Counted from the first letter of the stretch, positions 52,013 to 61,356 are shown. The stretch is DNA of 64,000 nt from CAILKP01 sp038231815 (GCA_038231815.1 JBBRKQ010000008.1:1-64000), one strand, 5' to 3'. The notes: generated by a model from the letters alone, not told the origin. Numbers and translations are program-made.

Positions 52013-54616
52013 TTAGCAGCCCTGAGCAAAGGAGTTGATAAACGCGATGAAGTCAGACCCGTCGACAATTCCATCAGGGCCGGGGCCGCCGGAGCTTGCC
52101 ACATCCGCCAGCGGGTCGGCGATGGGGAAGGCATTGATAAACGCGATGAAGTCGGAACCATCGATGATCCCGTCGCCCGGCGGTATGCCGCCGCCGCCGC
52201 CGATGTCCGCCGTGCCGCAGGAGGTGATGACCGGTACCACGGTGACCGTGGTGATGGGGGACAGAGATACACCGCACGGGCTGGTCACTCGCAGGCTGTA
52301 GCTGCCGCTATTGCTGACGGCAGCCGAGGGAATGCTGAGCGTGACTGTGTTAATGCCCGTTGCGCTGGGTATGGTCACGGCCGTGCCGTTGAACAACCAC
52401 TGATAGCTCTGGGCCGCCGTACCCGCGACTGTGGCCGTCAGCGTCAGCGGGCTGGACTCGGGCAGGCTTATGCTGCTCGGCCCGGCGGTAAAGCTCGGGC
52501 AGGTCAGCACGTTTGTTCCGCCGCGGATGGTGGCTACACCATCAGTCGTCGAAACATTCACGTCGCGTGGCCCTCCCGCAGCCCCGGGGGCGACGACCAT
52601 CGACAGCCCCGTGATCGTTGTGCCCAAATAGTCCACCACCGGAGTTCCGGTGATGCTCACACCTGCGCCGGTGACCGTGACTCCCGCTGCGGTGATGCCG
52701 CGGAAGTTCTTGCCCGTGATCGTCAGCGGCGCAGTCGCACCCTGCAGCGCGGTTGCCGCGCCAATAGAAGTAACCTCTGAGGTGGCACCAGTCACGACAA
52801 CACTGATCGTGTCATCAGCCGTCATGCCGTTGGAATCGGTCACGCGCAGCGTTGCGGCAAAGGTGCCGTTGGTCACATACACCCGCATCGGCTGGCTGCT
52901 GACAGTTTCAAAGACTCCGTCGTTGTTAAAGTCCCACCTGTAGCCGGTGTTCGCATTAATGGTGCCCTCATTGGCGTATGAGTTCAGGTCCCCGTAAAAA
53001 AAGCAGTTTGTATTGGCCAGCACCCGCTTCGGCACGCCCGCATACGCCGCTGGTGGCGCCTTGGATGTTCCAACACGGGCCGTTAGGTCATAGGTCTGCA
53101 CGAACTGGTTGGTGGTGTTGTTCGGGCCAACATCAAACACGCGCACCGTGTACGTCGCCGGGGCAAGGTTGCCCGCCGCAAGTGTTTCAGCGCCGCCGTT
53201 CTGGGCCAAATCGGCAATCCTAATCAGATTGATCCCGGTGCTGTCATACAGCGCGATCGCCAAGTTGCCAGCGTTCGTCGCGTTCACCATCGGCACCGGA
53301 TCCACCGTCGGGTCACACCCGCCAGCTTGGTCGGCGGTTTCGTACATCCCTCCGGTTGGGGTCACCGTGAATGTCACAGTTTGTGCCGCCGAGAGCGTGA
53401 ACCTGAACCAGTCCGCCCCCGCTAGGTTGCTGGGCGTGTACGCCCCGTTGGTTGACAGGTCCTTCTCAATCACCGATCTCACCGCCGGTGTGCTGAGGTT
53501 GCCAAAATCCTTGGCCGTTACTGCCAATGTGTTGCCGGCGAACCGGTCGCCGTACGCCCGGTGTCCGCCGCGGCGATCATCAAGCGTCACCATTTCAAAG
53601 CCAAGGTTGATAAATGGCTCCATGAGCTTGGTGCCCAAGCAGGGCACTTGGTGGGCCAAACCAAGACCATGGCCGTGTTCGTGCGATGTAACGTTTCGTA
53701 AATAGCGGTAGGTGTTGGCGTTGCTTGCGAACGCCCCGGCCGCAGCGGGGAAAAAATCGGAATTAAAGGTCATGTCACCGCCGCTAGACGGGTAGTAGTT
53801 GTACGCCAGCACGCCCGACTCAAGGCCCTGCGGGATGCCGCCGATCCGGAAATCACCAACGGTTGATCGCCGGGTAACAATGCCGTCCATCGGCACGTTG
53901 CTGTCGGCCACTTCCGAATAGACCAGGCCCGCGTTACGACGCCAGTTCGTGAGCGACTGGCGAATAAGCTCGCGACCCTTATCCACGTTGGCCTCCCCAA
54001 AGAGGGCAGCGAAATCGGTCGACAACTGATTGGGTGACTGTGCGCCAAAGTTTCCCCACGGCACGCCTTCGGCTGGGAAGGAGTAGGTCAAGATTGCCTT
54101 GCGCGCACTCGAGCCGCTGCCCTGCAGGCCGTTGGCCGTCCATGCAACAGAGGCCATGTTAAACTGCGGCACCACATTGCCCGGAAGGAACTGCCCGGGT
54201 GGCAACGCGTTGTACGTGGCCATGAGCCGCTCAAGCTGAGCCGCCGTCAGGTTGGCCGCAAAGCACTGCTGCCCGGTCTCAATGCGGGGGTTGACCGCCG
54301 CCATCCTTGCAAAGGCGCTGCGGAGCATTTCAGGATTGAGCTTGGTGCGGCCGCCATCTGCATCACCGTTTGATGCTGCGTAAGCCTCGCTGCCCAGCTG
54401 CGCAACCTCAGAACCGCGGGCCACCCGCCGCAGCATCCGCGGACGATTGTCCGGCGATGTCTGGACTTGGCCCTGAGCCGAACCGTCGCTTACGGTCGCC
54501 TCGGCGCACGGTGCCATGGGCAAGTAATTTGGTGGGCATGCCGGACAAGCCGCCGCGGCACCCGCCGCGGAGACAAGAAGGGAAACGATGGAAGCCTGAA
54601 CCTGTGGGATATTCAC
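52013..54616 (-). CDS. Secreted metzincin-type metalloprotease with PPC/PKD/IPT-like domains and GC dockerin (paralogue A)
   Basis: An 867-residue exported protease. GTG 54616, with GGAG 8 nt upstream, starts the signal peptide (N-I-P-Q-V-Q-A-S-I-V-S-L-L-V-S); the longer frame to 54691 is rejected. Around residue 313 is H-E-H-G-H-G-L-G-L-A-H, the zinc site HExxHxxGxxH, followed by K-L-M as a probable Met-turn. After the catalytic part come a PPC-like domain (W-F-R-F-T-L-S), a PKD-type domain (G-Y-R-W-D-F-N-N-D-G-V-F), an IPT/TIG-like domain, an Ig-like domain, and the dockerin (G-D-G-I-I-D-G-S-D-F; P-D-G-I-V-D-G-S-D-F) ending F-A-Q-G-C. It is followed on the same strand side by its paralogue. 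Confidence 0.8.
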   Translation of the reverse strand: MNIPQVQASIVSLLVSAAGAAAACPACPPNYLPMAPCAEATVSDGSAQGQVQTSPDNRPRMLRRVARGSEVAQLGSEAYAASNGDADGGRTKLNPEMLRSAFARMAAVNPRIETGQQCFAANLTAAQLERLMATYNALPPGQFLPGNVVPQFNMASVAWTANGLQGSGSSARKAILTYSFPAEGVPWGNFGAQSPNQLSTDFAALFGEANVDKGRELIRQSLTNWRRNAGLVYSEVADSNVPMDGIVTRRSTVGDFRIGGIPQGLESGVLAYNYYPSSGGDMTFNSDFFPAAAGAFASNANTYRYLRNVTSHEHGHGLGLAHQVPCLGTKLMEPFINLGFEMVTLDDRRGGHRAYGDRFAGNTLAVTAKDFGNLSTPAVRSVIEKDLSTNGAYTPSNLAGADWFRFTLSAAQTVTFTVTPTGGMYETADQAGGCDPTVDPVPMVNATNAGNLAIALYDSTGINLIRIADLAQNGGAETLAAGNLAPATYTVRVFDVGPNNTTNQFVQTYDLTARVGTSKAPPAAYAGVPKRVLANTNCFFYGDLNSYANEGTINANTGYRWDFNNDGVFETVSSQPMRVYVTNGTFAATLRVTDSNGMTADDTISVVVTGATSEVTSIGAATALQGATAPLTITGKNFRGITAAGVTVTGAGVSITGTPVVDYLGTTITGLSMVVAPGAAGGPRDVNVSTTDGVATIRGGTNVLTCPSFTAGPSSISLPESSPLTLTATVAGTAAQSYQWLFNGTAVTIPSATGINTVTLSIPSAAVSNSGSYSLRVTSPCGVSLSPITTVTVVPVITSCGTADIGGGGGIPPGDGIIDGSDFIAFINAFPIADPLADVASSGGPGPDGIVDGSDFIAFINSFAQGC

Positions 54617-54908
54617 TTCAAACACTCCGCCCGAGTGGGGCAAAACCGAGCCTGTGGGACGTGACCGGACTTGCTGCAACGAGTTGAACAAACGTCAAGG
54701 CGTGCGAAGGCGAACCAAATCTGTGGTGGCGTGCGGGAATCAATCGTCATCAAGCTTCATAACCAGCGGTCTTTGGCTTGCCCGCCCAGTGCGAGCGGTC
54801 GCCACACAAAACGCATGTTTGAAGCCATTACGTTGTAGATTTCCCCAAACTTCAACCACACAAGGCGCTCCGCCGACAAGGCGAAATGCTCCAAGGACAA
54901 GATAACCC

Positions 54909-54943
54909 ATTAGACGCAAAAGGCAAGGGAATAGTTCCCAAAT
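54909..54943 (-). promoter_or_regulatory. Conserved upstream element of protease paralogue A
   Basis: A 35-bp block starting ATTAGACGCAAAA and ending GTTCCCAAAT, nearly identical to the block at 58045-58080. It lies 293 bp upstream of this gene's start; the other copy lies 285 bp upstream of its own gene. It contains the dyad GGGAAT-A-GTTCCC. On the minus strand it reads GGAAC, 19 bp, TCTAA, like an ECF-sigma promoter. The rest of the 591-bp gap 54617-55207 holds a terminator near 55104 and otherwise no gene. Confidence 0.55.
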
Positions 54944-55099
54944 TTAACAGGCAAACTACTAGGTCCGAGCCCTGTTTCAGTCGCATCGTGGCATAGGTAT
55001 TTGTGCCTGACGATGAAAAACCGTCGCTTCTGACAGCCGCGGCTGGAGACCGAGAGGCTTCATCACCCGTGCGGCTGATTTGAAAAGCAAGGCCAAATG

Positions 55100-55125
55100 A
55101 AAACGCCCCTCTAAGGAGAGGGGCG
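55100..55125 (-). terminator. Terminator of protease paralogue B
   Basis: CGCCCCTCT (55104-55112) pairs with AGAGGGGCG (55117-55125) around AAGG. On the minus strand it is followed by TTTTCATTT. It lies ~85 bp after the stop of the gene at 55208. Confidence 0.8.
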
Positions 55126-55207
55126 GTAGAGGCGGAGGGATGCGGGATGACGAACGAATCGTGTCCCGGGGAAACAAGCAGCCCAGCACGATCGCTCAGC
55201 GATCGAT

Positions 55208-57760
55208 TCAGCAGCCTTGCGCGAACGAATTGATGAACAAGATGAAGTCTGAGCCGTCAACAATGCCGTCGGTTCCGGGTCCCTCTGATCCAGCAACGTC
55301 GGCCAGCAGATCTCCGCTCGAGAACGCGTTGATGAAGGCAATGAAGTCGGATCCATCGACCGTGCCATCGCCCGGGGGCACGCCGCCACCATCAACAATG
55401 TCCGCCGGATTGCAACCGCCAACCGGTGGCAGTGGTGTGACTGAAACCGTGGCCGCAGGTGAAATGACAACGCCGCACGGCCCGGTGGTTCGCAGGGTGT
55501 AGTCGCCGGCATCGCTGAGGGCAACATTCGAGATCAAGAGTGTCGGCCCTGTGGTGCCCGTCGCAAACAACGAGTTTATCGGTGCGCCGTTAAACAGCCA
55601 GAGCAAATTGGCCGGCGCTGTGCCGCCGACATTTGAACTTAGCGTGAGTGTGCCTCCCACTTGGACGGTGGTGCTGGTCGGGCCATCAATAAACGTGGGG
55701 CAGGACTGCACTGTGATGGAAGCCGGGAGCGTCACCGCGCCGTCGGTGGTAACCACGCGAAGATCGCGCGTTCCAGCGGCCGCATCGGCCGCAAACGACA
55801 ATGAAAGCCCGGTGATGGTCGTGCCGAGATAATCAACCGTCGGAGTGCCGACAACGGTTACCCCGCCACCAAGGACGCTCACACTGCTGGCGGTGATGCC
55901 GCGGAAATTGGTGCCCGTGATGGTGATGGGCAGCAGGGCTCCTTGCACGCCGGTAGTGGGGGCCACGGCCGTAACCGCTGAGGTCGCACCGGTCACAACC
56001 ACGTTGATCGTGTCGGTTGCCGTCATGCCGTTGGTGTCGGTGACCCGCAGTATGGCGGCAAAGGTTCCGTTGGTGACATACGTACGAAACAGCGAAGAGC
56101 CGCCGATTTCAAAAACGCCGTCGTTGTTGAAATCCCACGCATACGCGTTGACGCTGCCCTCATTGGCGTACGAGTTGAGATTGCCGTAGAAGAAGCAGCG
56201 GGTATTTGCAAGAACCCGCTTGTTTACGCCGGCAAAGGCCGTCGGTGGGGCCTTGGCTGTACCCACTCGAACCGTGAGGTTGTAGGTCTGCACGCGCTCA
56301 TCAGCCGCATCGTTCGGGCCAACGTCATAGACACGCACCGTGTAGGTGCCAGGGGGCAGCGTGCCAGCGGAGATAAGCTCACTGCCGCCGTTCAGGTTTG
56401 CATCGGCCGAGAACAAGACTGAAGTACCGATCGCGTCGTTGAGCGTGACAGCAAGGTTCCCCGCGTTCAGCGAGTTGACGTTCGGGCCCACCGTCGGGTT
56501 GCAGCCGCTGATTTGGTCGGCCGCCTGGTAGGTCACACCGGTCGGTGTCACCGTAATTGCGACGCTCTGTTCTGAGGTGATCGTGAAGCGGTACCAGTCA
56601 GCCCCAGTCGGGTTGCCGGCCGAGTACTGGCCGTTGGTCGACAGATCCCTTTCAATGACTGAGCGCAGAATCGGGCTCGTCAAATCGCCAAAGTTCCTGG
56701 CCGTAGTCGCCGACGTGTTCCCGGCGAAACGGTCGCCGTAGGCACGCATGGTGCCGCGGCGGTCATCAAGGGCCACCATGTCAAAGTTGGTGTTAATGAA
56801 CGGCTCCATGAGCTTGGAGTTGTTGCAGGGTGTCTGGTGTCCAAGGCCAAGCCCATGACCGTGCTCGTGGGTCATAACATTGCGCAGGTAGCGGTAGGTG
56901 TTGGCGGTGGTCGCGAACGCAAACTGCGAGGCAGAAAAATAATCGGAGTTGATCGTCGTATCGCCACCGCCACTCGGGAAGTAGTTATACGCCAGCACCC
57001 CGGTCAATCCCTGCGAGACAGCACCCACACGAATGTCACCCACGGTGCTGCGGCGGGTTGATGAAAAGTCCATGGCGATGCCGCTGTCAGCAACTTCCGT
57101 ATACGTCAGCCCGGAATTTCGACGCCAGCTGCCAAAGCACTGGCGGATCAGTTCGCGACCTTGGTCCAGATTCGTCGAGCCGAGCAGAGTTGTAAAATTC
57201 GCCGAAAGCTGGTTTGGCAGCTGAGATCCCGGTGTGCCCCACATGGTCCCGTCGGCCGGGAACGAATACGTTAATGAGGCCTTGATCGCCAGCGTGCCGC
57301 CGCCCGTCAGGCCGTTCCCGCTCCACACTGTCGAGCTGGTGCTGTACTGGGGCGCCGCGTTGCCCGGCAAGAACTGCCCCGGTGGAAGCGCGTTGTACGT
57401 GGCCATGATGAACTCGAGCTGCTCCACAGTCAAGTTGTCTGAATAACACTGGGGGCCGGTGGTCACACGCGGGTTGATCGCTGCAATTTTGTCGAAAGCG
57501 CCTCGCAGGGCCCTGGGGTTGATCTGTCGCTGGCTGCTGTCAGTGCCCACGCCCATCCCGGCCTGCCCCGCCAGCGCAGCGCTGGCCACGCCACGGCCAA
57601 ACGCAAACCGATGCATCCCGCGGGCTTCCCGCTGGCCCGCACCAATCTCACCGGCGGAGGCAAGGCTTGGTGTCTCGGCCTCCAACTGGCAAGCTGCAGC
57701 CATTCCTGCAATTGAAACAATCACAGAAACGGCCGGGACAATAACTCGAGTGATTTTCAT
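55208..57760 (-). CDS. Secreted metzincin-type metalloprotease with GC dockerin (paralogue B)
   Basis: An 850-residue paralogue of the neighbouring protease. It has a signal peptide M-K-I-T-R-V-I-V-P-A-V-S-V-I-V-S, a conserved block A-T-Y-N-A-L-P-P-G-Q-F-L-P-G-N and the zinc site H-E-H-G-H-G-L-G-L-G-H near residue 298 with a following K-L-M. Then come PPC-like, PKD-like (Y-A-W-D-F-N-N-D-G-V-F), IPT-like and Ig-like domains, and a dockerin ending F-A-Q-G-C. The two copies are collinear throughout, so they arose by tandem duplication and then diverged. The dockerin belongs to the A-D-I-V-D-G-G-G-V-P-P-G-D-G subtype. The substrate is unknown; extracellular protein degradation or surface-protein processing are possible. 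Confidence 0.8.
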   Translation of the reverse strand: MKITRVIVPAVSVIVSIAGMAAACQLEAETPSLASAGEIGAGQREARGMHRFAFGRGVASAALAGQAGMGVGTDSSQRQINPRALRGAFDKIAAINPRVTTGPQCYSDNLTVEQLEFIMATYNALPPGQFLPGNAAPQYSTSSTVWSGNGLTGGGTLAIKASLTYSFPADGTMWGTPGSQLPNQLSANFTTLLGSTNLDQGRELIRQCFGSWRRNSGLTYTEVADSGIAMDFSSTRRSTVGDIRVGAVSQGLTGVLAYNYFPSGGGDTTINSDYFSASQFAFATTANTYRYLRNVMTHEHGHGLGLGHQTPCNNSKLMEPFINTNFDMVALDDRRGTMRAYGDRFAGNTSATTARNFGDLTSPILRSVIERDLSTNGQYSAGNPTGADWYRFTITSEQSVAITVTPTGVTYQAADQISGCNPTVGPNVNSLNAGNLAVTLNDAIGTSVLFSADANLNGGSELISAGTLPPGTYTVRVYDVGPNDAADERVQTYNLTVRVGTAKAPPTAFAGVNKRVLANTRCFFYGNLNSYANEGSVNAYAWDFNNDGVFEIGGSSLFRTYVTNGTFAAILRVTDTNGMTATDTINVVVTGATSAVTAVAPTTGVQGALLPITITGTNFRGITASSVSVLGGGVTVVGTPTVDYLGTTITGLSLSFAADAAAGTRDLRVVTTDGAVTLPASITVQSCPTFIDGPTSTTVQVGGTLTLSSNVGGTAPANLLWLFNGAPINSLFATGTTGPTLLISNVALSDAGDYTLRTTGPCGVVISPAATVSVTPLPPVGGCNPADIVDGGGVPPGDGTVDGSDFIAFINAFSSGDLLADVAGSEGPGTDGIVDGSDFILFINSFAQGC

Positions 57761-58374
57761 GGTCTGTTCTCAATCTCGCTTGGCGTGCAAGGCCCGGGTC
57801 TTGGCGTTCAATCGCGGAAAGTGTTCCAGTTCTAGCAACGCCTTGCCGGGCTGCTTCTTGCATCAACTACAGGTTATCGGGCTCGGATGTCAGACCACCG
57901 GATCAAACTCCGTTGCCCCGCGGGCACAAACTCGAGATGCTCAACAATCAATCAAAGGCCGGTCCGCAAGCAGAATCGCCGCCAACCGAGGCTGCGAGGG
58001 CCAACGCGCCAACAAGGCGAGAGGCTGTGCAAGCAGCATGCCCTATTAGACGCAAAAAACAAGGGAATGGTTCCCAAAATCTTGTCGAATCATCAAGGGT
58101 TGCCCGTCCGGCGGACTGGGTAATCTCGGTGCTTTGACAACTCGCCTGCTTTGCCAGCAAAACAATGGATGGACCGCCACTGGTCCTCCGCACAGTGGCC
58201 CCCCGCGAACTTGGCCTTCTCGCGACCGAGAACACACAAAATCCCTCGCCACGATCTTTGAGTTTAGAACCAAACCGATTTCCCGGGTGGCACGAACCGA
58301 TCCTGTCGTGTACCTTTACATCTGACGGGACTCGATCCGCACACGTCCGCGCATTTGGCACCCCCGGAGCAGGC
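57761..58374. other. 614-bp intergenic region between protease B and the kinase gene
   Basis: This divergent gap holds the conserved element at 58045-58080. Other parts show a weak resemblance to the gap upstream of paralogue A (ACAAGGCG motifs near 58013 and 54877). TTGACA occurs at 58134 but without a -10 box at proper distance. The plus-strand frame open from 58165 shows no coding signal before 58375. Nothing else was recognised. Confidence 0.5.
58045..58080 (-). promoter_or_regulatory. Conserved upstream element of protease paralogue B
   Basis: A 36-bp block starting ATTAGACGCAAAA and ending GTTCCCAAAAT. It is the partner of the block at 54909-54943 and sits 285 bp before the start at 57760. 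The dyad GGGAAT-G-GTTCCC is kept. On the minus strand GGAAC and TCTAA stand 19 bp apart, as in the other copy. Function inferred from conservation only. Confidence 0.55.
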
Positions 58375-59535
58375 ATGGACAACGTACCACCGCCGCATTC
58401 CAAGCCGCAGCACCCCTCCACAGCCGCCTCCCCCCCAAGCCATGGTGCGGCGGAGGCTCGGTCGGTGGCATTGCCAGCCCCACCGCTGCTGTCAGAATGT
58501 CTCGGTGCGGCTCTGGTTCCCGCCCTCATTGAGGCCACCGGCGGCCGGCTTGATGGCGTGCGATTCTTCAAGTCTCAGTGGCAGCGGGGCGGGGCATCAA
58601 CCGCAACCGGCGTTTACCGCACCGATTCGGGACCCGTTGATGTCGTCATTAAGGTCCCCGTTGCCTACAGCGAATACGCGTGGACCAGGGAGCTTGCCGC
58701 CGCGGCCGGGGATGACCCTCACAGCCCCGTACCGCGAGTGCTGGCCGGGGGAATTGAACTTGGTGGTTACGACCTGGCGTGGCTCATCTGTGAAAAACTT
58801 GGTGGCCACATTGTTCCAACAGGTGCGAGCGCCGCAAGCGGCTCTCCCAGCGAGGCGTGCGCCGCAGTGCAGAGCATGCTGCTCTCGGTCGCCAAAATGC
58901 AGCAGCTGGCCGAGCGCATCCGCCCGATTCAGGAGCTTGATTTGGGTAAGGGCAGCGAGTGGCAACGGGCCATCGCCAGTAGCCGCGAGGCAGTGCGCAG
59001 GGCTCAGTTCCCTGACTCGCAGAAATGGCACAACCTGCTCAAAGCCGTTTCCCGCCGGCTTCCGTGTCTGCTCGACCGCTGGACACACCGCGGCATCAAC
59101 GCTTGGTGCCACGGTGATGTGCACCCCGGAAACGCGATGCAGCGACTCTCGGTGCCAATGCTCTGCCTTTGCAATGCCGCGGCGTTCTCTCCCGATACTG
59201 GCCTCCCGCCAGTGGAGACCCAGCGTCCGCCATGCGTCCTGATCGATCTCGCATTGATTCACCCGGGCCACTGGCTTGAAGATGCGCTGTACCTCGAGCG
59301 TGTGTTCTGGGGTCGCCAGCATTTGCTTGGCAACATCAATTCACTCAAGTGCCTGGCGGCGTACCGCCGGCAACTCGGCCTGCCGTGCGTGGGTGATTAC
59401 GGTCTGCTCGCCAACGTTCGCAGGGTGCTGACCGCCGCCGCCGCGCCCGGGCTGTTCGAGCGCGAGGGCAACGTGCATTACCTTCGCCACGCGCTCGGCC
59501 TTATCGAACGAATCTTGCCAGCAGTAGCCCACTAA
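58375..59535 (+). CDS. Aminoglycoside-phosphotransferase-like (APH family) kinase
   Basis: A 386-residue protein kinase-like small-molecule kinase. The ATP/ADP-binding and catalytic core shows V-D-V-V-I-K-V-P (Lys), the Brenner-type motif W-C-H-G-D-V-H-P-G-N-A (catalytic Asp and following Asn), and V-L-I-D-L-A-L-I-H-P-G in place of the usual D-x-D/E metal motif. W-L-E-D-A-L-Y-L-E-R follows. GGAG lies just upstream of the ATG at 58375; the longer frame from 58165 is rejected. The family includes antibiotic, choline, homoserine and fructosamine kinases; this member's substrate is unknown. The first ~40 residues are Pro/Ser-rich and probably disordered. Confidence 0.75.
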   Translation: MDNVPPPHSKPQHPSTAASPPSHGAAEARSVALPAPPLLSECLGAALVPALIEATGGRLDGVRFFKSQWQRGGASTATGVYRTDSGPVDVVIKVPVAYSEYAWTRELAAAAGDDPHSPVPRVLAGGIELGGYDLAWLICEKLGGHIVPTGASAASGSPSEACAAVQSMLLSVAKMQQLAERIRPIQELDLGKGSEWQRAIASSREAVRRAQFPDSQKWHNLLKAVSRRLPCLLDRWTHRGINAWCHGDVHPGNAMQRLSVPMLCLCNAAAFSPDTGLPPVETQRPPCVLIDLALIHPGHWLEDALYLERVFWGRQHLLGNINSLKCLAAYRRQLGLPCVGDYGLLANVRRVLTAAAAPGLFEREGNVHYLRHALGLIERILPAVAH

Positions 59536-59571
59536 GGGCAGCGGTAGCCCAGTGAGCCCGGATTCAGCCCA

Positions 59572-61356
59572 TTAGGGCTTGCTCGGTGCTTTCCAGACCT
59601 CACCTACCAGCTCGAGCACCGGACGGTTAAACTCGTCGGCACGCTTCGGAGCCTCGCTCAGCCCACGCGCAAGCCACGCCGATTCGTTGTACTGAAACCC
59701 AAGGTACGCCAGCAGCACGGCGGCCTCGGAGCCGATGGCGCTTCCCGGCTTGTCCAGTTCAAGTTCAAGCTGCTTCGCCGCCACCGCAGCTACAGCACGC
59801 GGCATGACCCCGGCCTCCTCAAAGCGGGTGGGCACCAGTTGGGGCCGGTCACGGTACAACTCAATCAGCCCCTTGCCCGCAGTCAGGTACGCGCCCGCGC
59901 CAAGCTGCGCGTGCACCCGCCCTAGGCGGGCCATGGAGTCACCCTCCTTGGCCGCCAGCAGCCGTGTATACACCTCCTCCGCCTCGAAATACTTGCCCGT
60001 GTTCACCAATTCCTGCCCGCGCGACATGATCACGTTGTACCAATCGGCATCGGTGCGGGGTTTTTCTGAGAGTGATGCAAGCGGCTTGCCCTGTGCCATT
60101 GTCCGTAGCGTGTCAATGGTGCCCAGATTCTCGGCCGTCAGCGTTGAATCAACCGGCGGCACCTGCGTTGCATTTCGCTCGGCCGTGGTCGATGGTCCTC
60201 GCGGACCGGAGCGATCAACAGTGCCGTCAGGGTTGGTCTTCGCTGGCGCATCACCCTTCGTTGGCGTGGCCGACTCAGCCCCCGGTCTCGTGCGAGGTTT
60301 TCGGGTCTGGTACAAATTCTGCCGCAGCTTTTCAAGGGCCGGATCGGTCCCGGGGCGACCGCTTGTTGAAGCGCCGGGTGTTCCCGGGAGCGCTTCTGTA
60401 CCCGGTTTCTCTGTGCCTGGTCTCGCTGTGCCTGGTCTCGCTTCCGTTCCCGGTCTTGCCTGCGTGCCCGCGGCTTCGGCTGCTGCTGCCGCAGTCGCTT
60501 CGGTTCGTACGGCCTCCGCTCTGGCCGCCGCAAAGCGGCGATCAACTTCATCGACCCGGGTGGAGATCTGACCCGAGTCCAAGGCGTTGCCGGGCCGGGC
60601 GTTTCTCGAAGAATCATCAGTCGGGTTGCGTGGTGAGCCGTCTGTATTCACCCGCCGGTCCGTGGGCGAGTTGGTCTGGTTTGAATCGTTGTCAAGCCTT
60701 GATGAATCAAGCGAGAAGCGAGCAGGACGCTCCAATGGCGAGAACGGCAGAACATCGGTCTGGTCGCGGTCACTAAAACTCAGCCCTCGCAGCGGCTGAA
60801 AGGTGATCGGCCTGCGGGTGTCGTCTTTGGCCGTAATCACACCCAACACGCTGGGCTGGCGCGACTTGTCCCACTCACGCTGAGAAGTGCTGCGCAGTGA
60901 GCTGAGCGAAGAGCCCGTCGTCGAGGCCGCAAACCGCTGTTGCAACAGGTCGTCAGTAAAGCCGGACGGCACGGCGTTGCCAGTGTAAAGCGCCGACTGT
61001 GCGGCCAGCAAATCAGAAGATCGCCCACGACTGGTCGTCAGACCCGAGAGAGCAGCATCGCGGTTAAAGGCGTAGTTTGAATCGCCGCCCAGTGAATCAC
61101 GAAAGGCTGATCCTGCGCGGGTTCCGCCCGCACCACGAAATTGCCGCCCGCCTGTAGCCGTTCCATCTACAACCGCATTGGCTTGACGAATGATGGCGTT
61201 GTAGTCCCGTCCCGGCCCGTTCACGCCGTTGGAGCCAATCCGCGAATTGGCGTCCAGCGCGTTTCCTCCACCCAAAGCGTTCTGGGCAAGCGCCGGCGCA
61301 ACGATGATCGTGGTAGTGAGCCCGGCGACTGCCAGTAATATGCGTGTTGCTTGCAT
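59572..61356 (-). CDS. Secreted repeat-rich protein with C-terminal TPR-like region
   Basis: A 594-residue exported protein of unknown function. It has a signal peptide M-Q-A-T-R-I-L-L-A-V-A-G-L with GGAG 8 nt upstream of ATG 61356, and an Asn/Gly/Ser-rich N-terminal third. An acidic/polar central region ends in Ala-rich sequence and several A-R-P-G-T-E-type repeats (residues ~300-345, encoded by imperfect tandem DNA near 60380-60470). A C-terminal ~150-residue helical region resembles tetratricopeptide repeats (Y-N-V-I-M-S-R-G-Q-E-L-V-N-T-G-K-Y-F-E-A-E-E). The pattern suggests a periplasmic or surface scaffold. It runs convergent to the kinase gene, with 36 bp between the stops. Confidence 0.65.
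   Translation of the reverse strand: MQATRILLAVAGLTTTIIVAPALAQNALGGGNALDANSRIGSNGVNGPGRDYNAIIRQANAVVDGTATGGRQFRGAGGTRAGSAFRDSLGGDSNYAFNRDAALSGLTTSRGRSSDLLAAQSALYTGNAVPSGFTDDLLQQRFAASTTGSSLSSLRSTSQREWDKSRQPSVLGVITAKDDTRRPITFQPLRGLSFSDRDQTDVLPFSPLERPARFSLDSSRLDNDSNQTNSPTDRRVNTDGSPRNPTDDSSRNARPGNALDSGQISTRVDEVDRRFAAARAEAVRTEATAAAAAEAAGTQARPGTEARPGTARPGTEKPGTEALPGTPGASTSGRPGTDPALEKLRQNLYQTRKPRTRPGAESATPTKGDAPAKTNPDGTVDRSGPRGPSTTAERNATQVPPVDSTLTAENLGTIDTLRTMAQGKPLASLSEKPRTDADWYNVIMSRGQELVNTGKYFEAEEVYTRLLAAKEGDSMARLGRVHAQLGAGAYLTAGKGLIELYRDRPQLVPTRFEEAGVMPRAVAAVAAKQLELELDKPGSAIGSEAAVLLAYLGFQYNESAWLARGLSEAPKRADEFNRPVLELVGEVWKAPSKP

Noticed and set aside
58134..58160. TTGACA as a -35 promoter box upstream of the kinase gene.
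   Set aside because: No acceptable -10 hexamer lies 16-18 bp downstream.
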